64,000 nt of DNA from AC-49 sp963766605 (lineage in GTDB: Bacteria; Actinomycetota; Thermoleophilia; Solirubrobacterales; Solirubrobacteraceae): contig CAVYAT010000005.1 of the NCBI GenBank assembly GCA_963766605.1, forward strand, positions 124,001 to 188,000, read 5' to 3'. The position numbers and the translations under genes are program-made. How positions within the stretch are numbered: position 1 is the first letter of the stretch; each line of letters begins with the position of its first letter. Shown here piece by piece: positions 7,946 to 16,928 of the stretch. The notes below the pieces were generated by a model. It made no database searches. It saw only the letters and a program-made list of their open reading frames with translations, and was not told the origin of the DNA.

Positions 7946-9736
7946 ATGCTCGCTCGCATCGCCCATGAGCTGTTCTGGCTGGGGCGCTACGTGTCGCGCG
8001 CCGACCACACCGCACGGATGCTCGACGGCGCCATGCAGGCCGACCTCCAGGGCCGCGCCGACGACCCGTCGGGCGTGACGCTGAGCTGGGACGCGCTGCT
8101 GGCGATCATGGGCGCCGGCGACGCGGGCGGCACGAGGCGCGACGAGGTGCTCGCCGCCCTGACCGTCGACGCCTCAAACCCCGCGTCGGTCGTGTCATGC
8201 CTGGCCAACGCGCGCGAGGGTGCGCGCCAGCTGCGCGACGTGATCTCCGGCGAGTGCTGGGAGGCGGTCAACACCACGCATCTGGCGCTGACCGAGGGCG
8301 CGATCGCCTCGCCGGCGCGCGGCGGCTTCTACGCCCTGCACCGCTACGTGCGCGAGCGCACGGCCCTGTTCTGGGGCTTGACCTCGAGCACGATGCTGCG
8401 CGACGACGCGGCCGCGTTCCTGATCGCCGGCGGGCGGCTGGAGTCGGCCGACATGGTCCTGCGGATGCTGCGGGTCGCGCTTGCCGCGGGCCCGTCGCCC
8501 GACGGGCAGGCGATGGCGCTGCTGCACGCGTGCGGAGGCCTCCAGGCGTTCAACCGCGCGACCGGCATGGCACCGATGGCCGACACCGTCGCCCGGTTCC
8601 TGCTCTACGAGCGCGAGTACCCGGACTCGGTGGCCTACGGCGTCGATGCGGCGCGGCGCCAGCTCGAGTCGGCCGACGCGCAGCCGCGCTCGTCGGAGCC
8701 GGTGCTGCGGCTGGCCCGGCTGGCCGCCGACCTCGAGTTCCAGCGCCGAGCCGGCCACGAGGCGGCGTCGATCAATGACCGCTTCGAGCGGGTTGCGGCA
8801 GAGCTTTCGGAGGTCGACATCGACATCGCTCAGCGCTACTTCGCCGGGGCGATCGAGGCCGGGGCTCGTCGTCGCATGACGACGTTCGCGATCCGCTACC
8901 TGATGCGCTACCGCTATGCGGAGCCGGTCATCGACAACCTCAACGCCCTGCGCGTCACGCCGACGACGGCCGGCCACCAGGTGTGCGAGGACGTCCAGGT
9001 GCTCGTCGCGCCCGAGGCGCGGCTGCATCGCCACAACGACTACTACGGCACGCAGGTGCTCGAGTTCGGCGTCGAGCGCCCGCACACCGAGCTGGCGATC
9101 GACGTGCGCTCGCACGTGCGCACCGATCCGCCGCACGAGCCGCCCGAGGCGTCGTGGGCGCCGACGGAGTCCGAGGCCTACCTCGAGGCGGGCGCCGAGT
9201 ACCTGCTGCCGGGCGAGGACCGCCTGCCGCCCGGAGACCTCGACGACCTGATCCGCAACACCCGCGCGACGACGCCGCTGGCGACGGTGCGGCTCGTGTG
9301 TGAGCTGATTCCCGACCGCTTTGAGTACCGGACCGGTGCGACGTATGTCGGTTCGACGGTCGCCGACCTGCTGCGCGCCGGTGCCGGCGTATGCCAGGAC
9401 TTCGTCAACCTCGCGTTGTTGCTGCTGCGCGAGCAGCGGATCGCGGCCCGCTACACCTCCGGCTACCTGTGGGTCCAGCCGCCCGACGGCGGTTCGGACT
9501 CGGCCGAGGTTCAGACGCACGCGTGGCTCGAAGCGCTCGTCCCCGACACCGGCGGCTCGGGCGACCCGGTGTGGGTCGGCGCCGACCCGACCAACCGCGG
9601 GCTCGTCGGCGCCGACCACGTCAAGATCGGCCACGGCCGCCGCTACTCCGACGTGCCGCCGATCAAGGGCGTCTACCGCGGCCTCGCCGCCGCGGAGTCG
9701 GAGGCGAAGGTCGAGATGCGCCGCCTCGACGGCTGA
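7946..9736 (+). CDS. Alpha-E domain fused to transglutaminase-like protease domain
   Basis: 596 aa with two parts usually found as separate genes. Residues 1-310 are an alpha-E domain (DUF403), beginning MLARIAHELFWLGRYVSRAD and containing a helical run such as GFYALHRYVRERTALFWGL. From about residue 312 (TTFAIRYLMRYRYAEPVIDN) comes a bacterial transglutaminase N-terminal beta domain, then the papain-like core with catalytic Cys in GAGVCQDFVNLALLLLR, His in TQTHAWLEAL-like VQTHAWLEALVP, and Asp in WVGADPTNRGLVG. The end GHGRRYSDVPPIKGVYRG is typical. Starts directly after the ATP-grasp stop with no gap, so the two are translated together. Likely role: peptide/amide synthesis and processing with the ATP-grasp partner; the product is unknown. 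Confidence 0.88.
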   Translation: MLARIAHELFWLGRYVSRADHTARMLDGAMQADLQGRADDPSGVTLSWDALLAIMGAGDAGGTRRDEVLAALTVDASNPASVVSCLANAREGARQLRDVISGECWEAVNTTHLALTEGAIASPARGGFYALHRYVRERTALFWGLTSSTMLRDDAAAFLIAGGRLESADMVLRMLRVALAAGPSPDGQAMALLHACGGLQAFNRATGMAPMADTVARFLLYEREYPDSVAYGVDAARRQLESADAQPRSSEPVLRLARLAADLEFQRRAGHEAASINDRFERVAAELSEVDIDIAQRYFAGAIEAGARRRMTTFAIRYLMRYRYAEPVIDNLNALRVTPTTAGHQVCEDVQVLVAPEARLHRHNDYYGTQVLEFGVERPHTELAIDVRSHVRTDPPHEPPEASWAPTESEAYLEAGAEYLLPGEDRLPPGDLDDLIRNTRATTPLATVRLVCELIPDRFEYRTGATYVGSTVADLLRAGAGVCQDFVNLALLLLREQRIAARYTSGYLWVQPPDGGSDSAEVQTHAWLEALVPDTGGSGDPVWVGADPTNRGLVGADHVKIGHGRRYSDVPPIKGVYRGLAAAESEAKVEMRRLDG

Positions 9737-9766
9737 CCGTCTTCGCCGCGCGTGCCGATACCGCCG

Positions 9767-10162
9767 CTACTCGGTGTCGAGCTTCAACGCGGCGCTGTTC
9801 ATGCAGTAGCGCTGGCCGCCGGCGTCGGCCGGGCCGTCGTCGAAGACGTGGCCCAGGTGGCCGCCGCAGCGCGCGCAGACGACTTCGGTGCGCCGCATGA
9901 ACAGGCTGTTGTCGGGGCGCAGCTCGACCGCGTCGGCCACGACCGGCTCGGTGAAGCTCGGCCAGCCGGTGCCCGAGTCGAACTTCGTGCCGGCGTTGAA
10001 CAGCTCGGCGCCGCACCCGGCGCAGTGGTACATGCCGTCGTCGTGGACGTTCCAGTACTCACCGGTGAACGCCGGCTCGGTGCCTGCCCGGCGCAACACG
10101 TCGTACTGCTGGGGGGTCAGCTCGTCGCGCCACTGCTCTTCGGTCTTTTCGATCTTCTCCAT
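9767..10162 (-). CDS. msrB: Peptide-methionine (R)-S-oxide reductase
   Basis: 131 aa. Reduces the R epimer of methionine sulfoxide in proteins. The structural zinc is held by two CxxC motifs (CAGC at about 47-50, CARC at about 97-100). The catalytic region GQRYCMNSAAL is at the C-terminus, and FDSGTGWPSF plus HLGHVFDDGP are standard MsrB motifs. The ATG start gives MEKIEKTEEQWRDELTPQQY, the usual N-terminus. Convergent with the transglutaminase gene and divergent from the transferase at 10,227; it appears to be transcribed alone. Confidence 0.95.
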   Translation of the reverse strand: MEKIEKTEEQWRDELTPQQYDVLRRAGTEPAFTGEYWNVHDDGMYHCAGCGAELFNAGTKFDSGTGWPSFTEPVVADAVELRPDNSLFMRRTEVVCARCGGHLGHVFDDGPADAGGQRYCMNSAALKLDTE

Positions 10163-10214
10163 GCTCTCTCGTCTCCGTTTGAAGGGCGTACGTTACGCCG
10201 TCCGCAGCCGGGGC

Positions 10215-10220
10215 TAGGTT
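10215..10220 (+). promoter_or_regulatory. TAGGTT -10 box, leaderless-type
   Basis: Ends 6 nt before the GTG at 10,227, which supports that GTG as the start of the transferase gene. Confidence 0.4.
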
Positions 10221-10226
10221 GCCCCA

Positions 10227-11070
10227 GTGCGTGCTCTGCCGATCGCCGTCGCCTCCATCATCGCGCTGGGGATCGCACCCTCGCTACGGGCCGCGATGGC
10301 GGCCGGAGGACACGTCCGTGAGAACTGGCGCGGCGCAGCGCTTCCGTTCCCGTTCGGGGTACTGGTCCTTGCCGCGGCGGCGGTGTCGCTCGGGCCGCTG
10401 GTCCTGATCGCGCGCCTGGGGACGACGAGCGTCTTCGAGGGCGACGTCGCGTCGGCGCTGATCTACGCCGGCGGCGTCGGGGCGCTCGGCATGATCGACG
10501 ACACGATCGGCGACGGCGAGGCTCAGCCGCGGGGCTGGCGCGGTCACGGCGGCGCGGTGCTCGGCGGCGGTTCTCGACCGGGGCGCTGAAGGCGGCCGGG
10601 TCGCTCGGCCTGGCGCTGTTCGTCGCCGACGGCACGATTTCGACAAGTCGACCGGCGACCTGCTCCTCGCGGCCGCCGTGCTCGTGCTGGCGACCAACTT
10701 CTTCAATCTGCTCGACCTGCGGCCCGGGCGCTGCGATCAAGGCGTTCGTGCTGCTCGGCGCCGGTCTGACGATCGGCACGATGGACCTCGGGCCGCTGGA
10801 GGCGCTGGGGCTGTTCGCCGGCCCGGTCGTGATCGCGGGGCTCTACGACCTGCGCGAGCGGGCGATGCTCGGTGACACCGGCTCGAACCTGCTCGGGGCG
10901 CTGGGCGGGCTGTGGCTCGTGCTGAGCCTCGGCACGACGGGCAGGCGGTCGCCCTCGTTGTGCTCGCTGCGCTGACCGCATATGGGGAGTTCCGCTCAAT
11001 TTCCGCCTTCGTCGAGCGCACCCCCGGTTTTCGTCACCTAGACTCAATAGGAAGAATCACACATGCCTGA
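10227..11070 (+). pseudogene. MraY/WecA-like polyprenyl-phosphate glycosyl-1-phosphate transferase, frame disrupted as sequenced
   Basis: An integral membrane protein of the MraY/WecA superfamily, which transfers a sugar-1-phosphate to a polyprenyl phosphate. Motifs seen across frames: GALGMIDDTIGD (DDxxD-type), LATNFFNLLDLRPGR (NxxNLxD), MLGDTGSNLLGALGG (GDTGSN) and several hydrophobic segments. The pieces lie in three frames, with joins needed near 10,569, 10,633-10,640, 10,732 (an extra T between CGC and GCG ATC AAG) and 10,940-10,945. After the last join the frame runs on as VALVVLAALTAYGEFRS to a TGA that overlaps the pyrG ATG by 8 nt, so the intact gene would be translationally coupled to pyrG. 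About 275 aa when repaired. Confidence 0.72.
11039..11044 (+). promoter_or_regulatory. TAGACT -10-like box before pyrG
   Basis: Lies 18 nt before the pyrG ATG, with an AGGAAG ribosome-binding sequence between. This would give a short-leader transcript, unlike the leaderless starts elsewhere. It sits inside the end of the transferase gene. Confidence 0.3.
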
Positions 11071-12752
11071 CGCCCCCCGCAAGACCCACTACATCTTCGT
11101 CACCGGCGGCGTCGTCTCGTCGCTCGGGAAGGGCATCGCCTCGGCGTCGATCGGCCGCCTGCTCGTGTCGCGCGGGCTCTCGGTCGGCCTGCAGAAGTTC
11201 GACCCGTACATCAACGTCGACCCGGGGACGATGTCGCCGTACCAGCACGGCGAGGTGTTCGTCACCGAGGACGGCGCCGAGACCGACCTCGACCTCGGCC
11301 ACTACGAGCGCTTCACGTACGACCAACACGACGCGCGCGTCGAACGTCACCGCCGGCGGCGTCTACAACGCGGTCATCCGGCGCGAGCGCCGCGGCGACT
11401 ACCTCGGCGGCACCGTCCAGGTCGTCCCCCACATCACCGACGAGATCAAGCAGCGCATCCGCCTGATCGCCGAGACGGCCGACGTCGACGTCGTCATCAC
11501 CGAGATCGGCGGCACGGTGGGCGACATCGAGTCGCTGCCGTTCCTCGAGGCCATCCGCCAGTTCCCGGTCGACGTCGGGCGGCGCAACTGCATGTACATC
11601 CACCTCACGCTCGTGCCCTACATCGGCCACGCCGGGCGAGCTGAAGACCAAGCCGACCCAGCACTCGGTCAACGAGCTGCGGCGCATCGGCATCCAGCCC
11701 GACATGCTGCTGTGCCGCTCCGAGAGCGCGCTCAGCGACGACATCCGCAAGAAGATCGCGCTGTTCGCGTCGCTGCCCCCCGAGGCGGTCGTCTCGGCCA
11801 AGGACGTCGACAACATCTACAAGGTGCCGCTGTGGTTCGCCCACGAGGGCGTCGACGACTTCATCCTCGACCACTTCGGCGCTCGAGGCCCCGCCGCCCG
11901 ACCTCGACGAGTGGCGCGAGATCATGCGACCGCGCCGACGCGGCCACGGAGACCGTGCGCATCGCGCTCGTCGGCAAGTACGTCGCAGCTCGAGGACGCC
12001 TACCTGTCGGTCTGCGAGGCGCTGCGCCACGCCGGCTTCCTGCACGGCGGGCAGATCGAGATCGACTGGGTCGACTCCGACGAGCGCTCGACAGCGACGA
12101 GGAGGCGCTCGAGCGCTGGGCGACGCCGACGGCATCCTCGTCCCCGGCGGCTTCGGCGGCGCGCGGGATCGAGGGCAAGATCCGCGCCGTGCCGCGTCGC
12201 CCGCGAGCAGCGAGATCCCGTACCTCGGCATCTGCCTGGGCATGCACGTCGCGGTCAGCGAGTTCGCCCGCCACGTCGCCGGCATGGCCGGCGCCAACTC
12301 GACCGAGTTCGACATCGAGACCGAGTGCCCGGTGATCGACCTGCTGCCCGAGCAGAAGGAGGTCTCCGACCTCGGCGGGACGATGCGCCTGGGCGCCGAC
12401 CCGATCAAGCTCCACGACGGCACGCGCGCGCGCGAGGTCTACGACGGCGAGGCGGTCGATCTACGAGCGCCACCGCCATCGCTACGAGGTGTCGATCTCG
12501 CTGCGCAAGCGCCTCGAGGCGGCGGGCCTCGTCGTCTCGGGCACGTCGCCCGACGAGCGCCTGGTCGAGGTCATCGAGCTGGCCGACCACCCGTTCTTCG
12601 TGGCCTCGCAGTTCCACCCCGAGTTCAAGTCGCGCCCCGAGCGCCCGGCGCCGCTGTTCCGCGAGTTCGTGGCCGCCGCGCCGCGCGCGCGTCGCGGCGG
12701 GCGCCGCGAGCCGGCGCGCCGAGGTTCGCGTGACGGCGTTGCGTCCGGCTAG
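11063..12752 (+). pseudogene. pyrG: CTP synthase, frame disrupted about eleven times as sequenced
   Basis: CTP synthase makes CTP from UTP using glutamine. Every part is present but scattered over three frames: HYIFVTGGVVSSLGKGIAS-like P-loop (YIFVTGGVVSSLGKGIAS), KFDPYINVDPGTMSPYQHGE, GDYLGGTVQVVPHITDEI, GGTVGDIESLPFLEAI, KPTQHSVNELRRIGIQPDML, SAKDVDNIYKVPL, IALVGKY, then the glutaminase half with GILVPGGFGG, YLGICLGMHVAVSEF (nucleophile Cys) and ADHPFFVASQFHPEFKSRP (catalytic His and Glu). Inferred sites: extra T11318, G11634-6, G11881, C11927, G11985, G12161, C12192, C12211 and G12458, plus joins near 12,085 and 12,110 that could be lost C bases. Repaired length is about 550 aa. An essential gene, so the breaks are most likely errors. 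The last codons overlap the peptidase GTG. Confidence 0.9.
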
Positions 12753-13874
12753 CGAGCCCGAGCGCCGAGCGCCGGCGGCTGAACGACCGTTCGCCGCGCT
12801 GTGCGCGATCCCCAGCCCGTTCGGGTCGCGAGCAGCGTGGTCGCCGCGTGGCTGACCGCGCGAGCTCGGCCCGCGGCTCGGGCGCGCAGCGTCGAGCCCG
12901 ACGCGAGAGCGGCAACCTGCTGCGCGCCGCGTCGGCGGGCGCAGCGAGCGCAGGGTGATGCTGTGCGCGCACATGGACACCGTTCCCCACGGCGACATCG
13001 CGATCGAGCCGGTGGTGCGAGGACGGCGAGTGGGTGAACCGCAACCCCGCGATCCTCGGCGCCGACAACAAGGCCGCGGTCGCGGTGCTCGTCGAGCTGC
13101 TCGCGCCGCGCGGCGGCCGAGGGCTCGCCGGTCGGCCTCGAGCTGCTGTTCACGGTCGAGCGAGGAGACCGGGCTCAAGGGCGCGAGCGGCGTTCGACCT
13201 CGTCAGACCTGCGATCGGACGTTCGGCTTCGTCTTCGACCACGCGACGCCGATCGGCGAGATCGATCGTCGCGTCGCCGACCTATCTGCGCGTCGAGGCC
13301 GAGTTCCTCGGCGCCGCGGCCCACGCCGGCATCCGGCCCCAGGACGGGCGCAGCGCGATCCTCGCCGCGGCGAAGGCGATCGCCGCGATGCCGCTCGGGC
13401 GCATCGACGACGAGACCACGGCCAACGTCGGGACGATCGCCGGCGGGACGGGGCGCAACGTCGTGGCCGAGCGCTGCCGGATCGACGCCGAGGCGCGGGC
13501 GCTGAGCGACGGAGCGCGTCGAGGCGCTCGTCGCCGAGATGGTCGACCACCTGCACGACGCCGCCAACGACCCCGCGTGCTCGTGCGACCTCGACGTCAT
13601 CGTCGAGCGCGTGTTCACGGGCTACCGCCAGCGCGCCGACTCGCCGGGCGTCATCGCCGCCGAGGCGGCGCTGCGCGCGTGCGGCTACACGCCGCGCCAC
13701 GTGCCCAGCGGCGGCGGGTCGGACGCCAACGCGTTCGAGGTCCGCGGCTTTCACTGCCTGAACATCGCCAACGGCACCGAGCGCAACCACCAGCCCGACG
13801 AGCGCGTCAGCGTCACCGCGCTGGAGGGGATGCTCGACGTGACGCTGGCGCTGGTCGGCGAGCTCGGCGCCTGA
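12730..13874 (+). pseudogene. M20-family (PepT-like) metallopeptidase, frame disrupted about thirteen times as sequenced
   Basis: A di-zinc aminopeptidase of the M20 family, closest in style to tripeptidase T-like proteins. Zinc and catalytic motifs across the frames: MLCAHMDTVPHGD (His and Asp), ILGADNKAAVAVLVELL (bridging Asp), ELLFTVE with EETGLKGAS (Glu-Glu), VFDHATPIGE, PTYLRVEAEFLGAAAHAG, ETTANVGTIAGGTGRNVV, and the C-terminal GGGSDANAF with NGTERNHQPDERV (His). Inferred extra bases include G12828, C12833, G12860, two near 12,929-12,930, C13018, C13106, C13161, G13189, C13208, G13221, G13264 and G13511. From 13,512 on the frame is clean to the TGA. The GTG start at 12,730 overlaps the pyrG end. 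Convergent with the ltrA-like gene 1 nt beyond its stop. Confidence 0.82.
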
Positions 13875-13875
13875 C

Positions 13876-14970
13876 TCAGCCGCTTGGCGGGCCGGCCTCG
13901 AGCGCGTATGCGGCGCCGATCACCGCGACCAGCCCCGCGAGCTGGGCCGCCGCTGCGACCTCGCGGCCGAGGACGATCGTGGCCAGACAGCCGGCCGCGG
14001 CGACGATCCGGACCGTCGACGGCGCGATGCGAAGCACGTGGCGAAACAGCGCCTCGCCGGCCAGGAACAGCGCCGCACCGGCGCCGAGGAACACCGCCGG
14101 CGCGGTGGCGAGGCGGTGGAACGCGTGGCCGATCGTCGCGCGCTCGCCGGCGGCCAGCAGGACGATGCCCAGCAGCAGGGGGATGAAGCACCAGCCGAAG
14201 CCCTGGAGCGCCATCCTCGCGCGGCGGTTGAGGTCGGGCTCGTCGTTCATCGCCTCCTCGGCGCGGTCGTCGTCGCCGCCGAAGTACGCCCACCACAGCA
14301 GCGCGCTGAGCGCCAGGCCGAGCAGCGCGATGAATATCAGGCCGGCATCGAGCTCGTGGGCGTTGACGCCGACCCCGACGGCGACGACCGACTCGCCGAG
14401 CGCGATCAGCACGACGAGCCCGTGGCGCTCGACGAAGTGCGCAGGAGCGATCTCGAACGCACCGAGCTCCACACGCCACGACAGGCCCCAGGTGACGAAC
14501 ACCGCGCCGGCCCACAGGAGCGCCTCGGCGGTCCCGCCGACGATTCCGCCGGCGAGGACCAGCACGGCGGCGACGATGTTGAAGCGGAACACGCCGAGCA
14601 TCGCCGCCGGCGCAGCGCCCGACGCCTGCTGGAACAGGACGACGTGGACCACGACCACGACCAGGTAGGCGACGCCGAACCAGACCCCGGAGTCACCGAA
14701 CGCCGCCGGGATGGCCAGCGCGGTGACGAAGAACGCACCCATTCCGCCGAGCAACGCGACGCGCCGCATCGCTCCGTCGATCGCGACATGGTTGGTCAGC
14801 CACACGTAGCCGGCGTACATCCACCAGATCACCGACAGCGTCAGCACCACCCGCAGGAAACCCCGCCCCGTCGGATCCTCGGCGAGCACCGTCGTCAGCT
14901 GCGTGATCGTGAAGACGAACACGAGGTCGAAGAACAGCTCGAGCGTCGAGACGCGCGCGTCGTCGGGCAT
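13876..14970 (-). CDS. Low-temperature-requirement protein A (LtrA) family membrane protein
   Basis: 364 aa, with about ten membrane helices. Begins with the family signature RVSTLELFFDLVFVFTITQL, where Glu and Asp lie in the first helix, and continues with VVLTLSVIWWMYAGYVWLTN and HFVERHGLVVLIALGESVVA. LtrA was first described in Listeria as needed for growth in the cold; its biochemical role is unknown. Convergent with the peptidase. Lies 10 nt downstream of ybaK on the same strand and is probably cotranscribed with it. Confidence 0.87.
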   Translation of the reverse strand: MPDDARVSTLELFFDLVFVFTITQLTTVLAEDPTGRGFLRVVLTLSVIWWMYAGYVWLTNHVAIDGAMRRVALLGGMGAFFVTALAIPAAFGDSGVWFGVAYLVVVVVHVVLFQQASGAAPAAMLGVFRFNIVAAVLVLAGGIVGGTAEALLWAGAVFVTWGLSWRVELGAFEIAPAHFVERHGLVVLIALGESVVAVGVGVNAHELDAGLIFIALLGLALSALLWWAYFGGDDDRAEEAMNDEPDLNRRARMALQGFGWCFIPLLLGIVLLAAGERATIGHAFHRLATAPAVFLGAGAALFLAGEALFRHVLRIAPSTVRIVAAAGCLATIVLGREVAAAAQLAGLVAVIGAAYALEAGPPSG

Positions 14971-14980
14971 CGGCGGCGCG

Positions 14981-15445
14981 TCAGCCCGTTCTCAGCCGGC
15001 TGACCGCGGCGCCGGTCAGCGTCACGAGGTCCGCGGGCGCCAGCTCGATCTCCAGCCCGCGACGGCCGGCGCTCACGAACACCGTCGGGTGGTCGCTCGC
15101 CGATTCGTCGACGATCGTCGGAAGGCGCCGGCGCTGGCCGAGCGGGCTGATACCGCCGACGACGTAGCCGGTCACCCGCTCCGCGAGATCCGGCGCCGCG
15201 AGCGTCGCCCGTTTGCCCAGGCGCCGCAGGTCGAGCTGATCGCCGGCCGGGACGAGGCAGACGGTGAGCACGCCGTCACGATCGACGATCAGCGTCTTGA
15301 ATACGCGATCCTCATCGACGCCGAGCGCAGCCGCCGCCTCGCCGGCGAATGACGTGGCGCGGGGGTCGTGCGGGTACTCGTGCAGCGTGAACTCGATCCC
15401 GGCGCTACGGGCGACTTTGGTCGCAGGTGTCGCGCGTGCAGCCAT
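14981..15445 (-). CDS. ybaK: Cys-tRNA(Pro) deacylase YbaK/EbsC-type
   Basis: 154 aa. YbaK hydrolyses Cys mischarged on tRNA-Pro in trans. Typical features are the N-terminal MAARATPATKVARSAGIEF, the motif RVFKTLIVDRDG, VCLVPAGDQLDL with the LRRLGKRATLA segment, and GYVVGGISPLGQRRRLPTIV, where the conserved GGISP loop forms the pocket. The start is the ATG at 15,445; the longer upstream reading lacks conservation. A second, more distant family member is at 32,656-33,123. Confidence 0.9.
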   Translation of the reverse strand: MAARATPATKVARSAGIEFTLHEYPHDPRATSFAGEAAAALGVDEDRVFKTLIVDRDGVLTVCLVPAGDQLDLRRLGKRATLAAPDLAERVTGYVVGGISPLGQRRRLPTIVDESASDHPTVFVSAGRRGLEIELAPADLVTLTGAAVSRLRTG

Positions 15446-15620
15446 GGGCTCGTGCCGCGGTCCAGCGTAGCCGAGGCGAAGCGGTTCCCGTCTCCGGTGA
15501 CGCCTCAAGGTGGACTGGAGGTCCCAGCGGGCGTAGTGTCGGCAGGACAAGCGGCTGGCGCACGCGGGGACGTATGCCCCGTACAGTCCCGGTCGCTAAT
15601 TGTCTGAATGGAGGAGTTGT

Positions 15621-16844
15621 ATGAAGGTACGTCTCGCAATCGTCATCGTGGTGGTCGCTAGCTTCGGCGCCACGATGCTCGCCAGCGCCAGCGGCGCCGG
15701 CAACAAAACCGTCGATCTCTACTCGAGTCTCCCGCTTCAGGGCGCCTCGAAGGCGCAGACGGGCGCGCTGGCGAACGGCATCAAGCTCGCCCTGGCGCAG
15801 GCGCGTAACCGTGCCGGCCAGGTGACGATCCGCTTCCAGTCGCTCGACGACTCGACGGCACAGGCCGGTAACTGGGACCCGGGCAAGACCGCGCAGAACG
15901 CGCGTAAGGTCGCGGGCGACAAGAAGGCCATCGGCTACATCGGCGAGTTCAACTCGGGCGCGACCGAGGTCTCGCTGCCGATCCTCAACCAGGCGGGCAT
16001 CCCGCAGGTCTCGCCGGCCAACACGTACGTCGGTCTGACGACGAACGAGCCCGGCTCGGCGCCCGGCGAGCCGCAGAAGTACTACCCGACGGGCAAGCGC
16101 ACCTACCTGCGCATCGTGCCGCGTGACACGATCCAGGCAGCCGCGCTGCTGGGCCTCATGAAGGCCAACGGCTGTAAGAACGTCGCGCTGACGAACGACA
16201 AGGACACCTACGGTGCCGGCCTCGCTCGTCTGATCCAGATCCAGGCGGGCAAGAAGGGCGTCCACCTGCTGGGTAACGAGGGCATCGACAAGACGGCGGC
16301 GAACTACCGTTCGCTGGCCGCCAAGTTCAAGGGCCAGAACGCCGACTGCTTCATGTTCGCGGGCGTCACCGCCAACGGCGCGGTCCAGCTCTACAAGGAC
16401 ATCAACGCAGCGCTCCCCAACGCCAGGCTGTATGGCGGCGACGGCGTCTGCGAGTCCGGCCTCACCAACCCGAGCAAGAAGGGCATCCCTGCGGCCGTCG
16501 GCAAGCACTTCCAGTGCACCGTCGCGACCCAGAACCTGGAGTCCTACCCGGGCGGCAAGAAGTTCCTGGCCGCCTACAAGGCCAAGTACCACGACGCGCA
16601 CCCCGATCCGTACGCCATCTACGGCTACGAGGCCGGGAGCCTGTTCGTCGACACCCTGAAGCGCCTCGGCGCGCAGGCCACGAACAAGAGCGCGGTCCTC
16701 AAGGCGCTGTTCGCCACGAAGAACCGCAAGTCAGTGCTGGGCACGTACTCGTTCGACAAGAACGGGGACACGACCTCGACCGCCTACGGCGTCTACAAGG
16801 TCGGCTCGGACGGCAACCCGACGTTCGAGAAGAGCGTCAAGTAG
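15621..16844 (+). CDS. livK: Branched-chain amino-acid-type ABC transporter substrate-binding protein
   Basis: 407 aa, exported. A signal peptide covers residues 1-26 (MKVRLAIVIVVVASFGATML, then ASASGA). The mature part is a type-I periplasmic binding fold: VDLYSSLPLQGASKAQT near its start, GYIGEFNSGATEVSLPILNQ, RTYLRIVPRDTIQAAALLG and DPYAIYGYEAGSLFVDTL. ATG 15,621 is chosen because GGAGGAG sits 6 nt upstream. Codon use is AAG/AAC-rich and highly regular, suggesting strong expression. A strong hairpin separates it from the permease genes, so it should be made in excess over them, as is usual for binding proteins. The ligand may be an amino acid or another small acid. Confidence 0.9.
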   Translation: MKVRLAIVIVVVASFGATMLASASGAGNKTVDLYSSLPLQGASKAQTGALANGIKLALAQARNRAGQVTIRFQSLDDSTAQAGNWDPGKTAQNARKVAGDKKAIGYIGEFNSGATEVSLPILNQAGIPQVSPANTYVGLTTNEPGSAPGEPQKYYPTGKRTYLRIVPRDTIQAAALLGLMKANGCKNVALTNDKDTYGAGLARLIQIQAGKKGVHLLGNEGIDKTAANYRSLAAKFKGQNADCFMFAGVTANGAVQLYKDINAALPNARLYGGDGVCESGLTNPSKKGIPAAVGKHFQCTVATQNLESYPGGKKFLAAYKAKYHDAHPDPYAIYGYEAGSLFVDTLKRLGAQATNKSAVLKALFATKNRKSVLGTYSFDKNGDTTSTAYGVYKVGSDGNPTFEKSVK

Positions 16845-16866
16845 GACATCGGTAGCTGAAGGACTG

Positions 16867-16896
16867 CGTGGGGCGGGCGTTCGCGCCCGCCCCACG
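16867..16896 (+). terminator. Perfect 13-bp hairpin with TTCG loop between livK and livH
   Basis: The arms CGTGGGGCGGGCG and CGCCCGCCCCACG pair without mismatch around a TTCG tetraloop and are followed by TCTTTCC. It stands 23 nt after the livK stop and 32 nt before the livH start. It probably acts as a partial terminator and 3'-end stabiliser of livK mRNA. Confidence 0.75.
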
Positions 16897-16928
16897 TCTT
16901 TCCGACGGTTCTGGTTCATTTCTCGCGC

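Noticed and set aside
10227..13874. Programmed +1 frameshifting or RNA editing as the explanation of the broken genes
   Set aside because: Around thirty sites in 4 kb with no common slippery codon, hitting essential enzymes; no known system works this way. Kept only as an outside alternative to sequence error.
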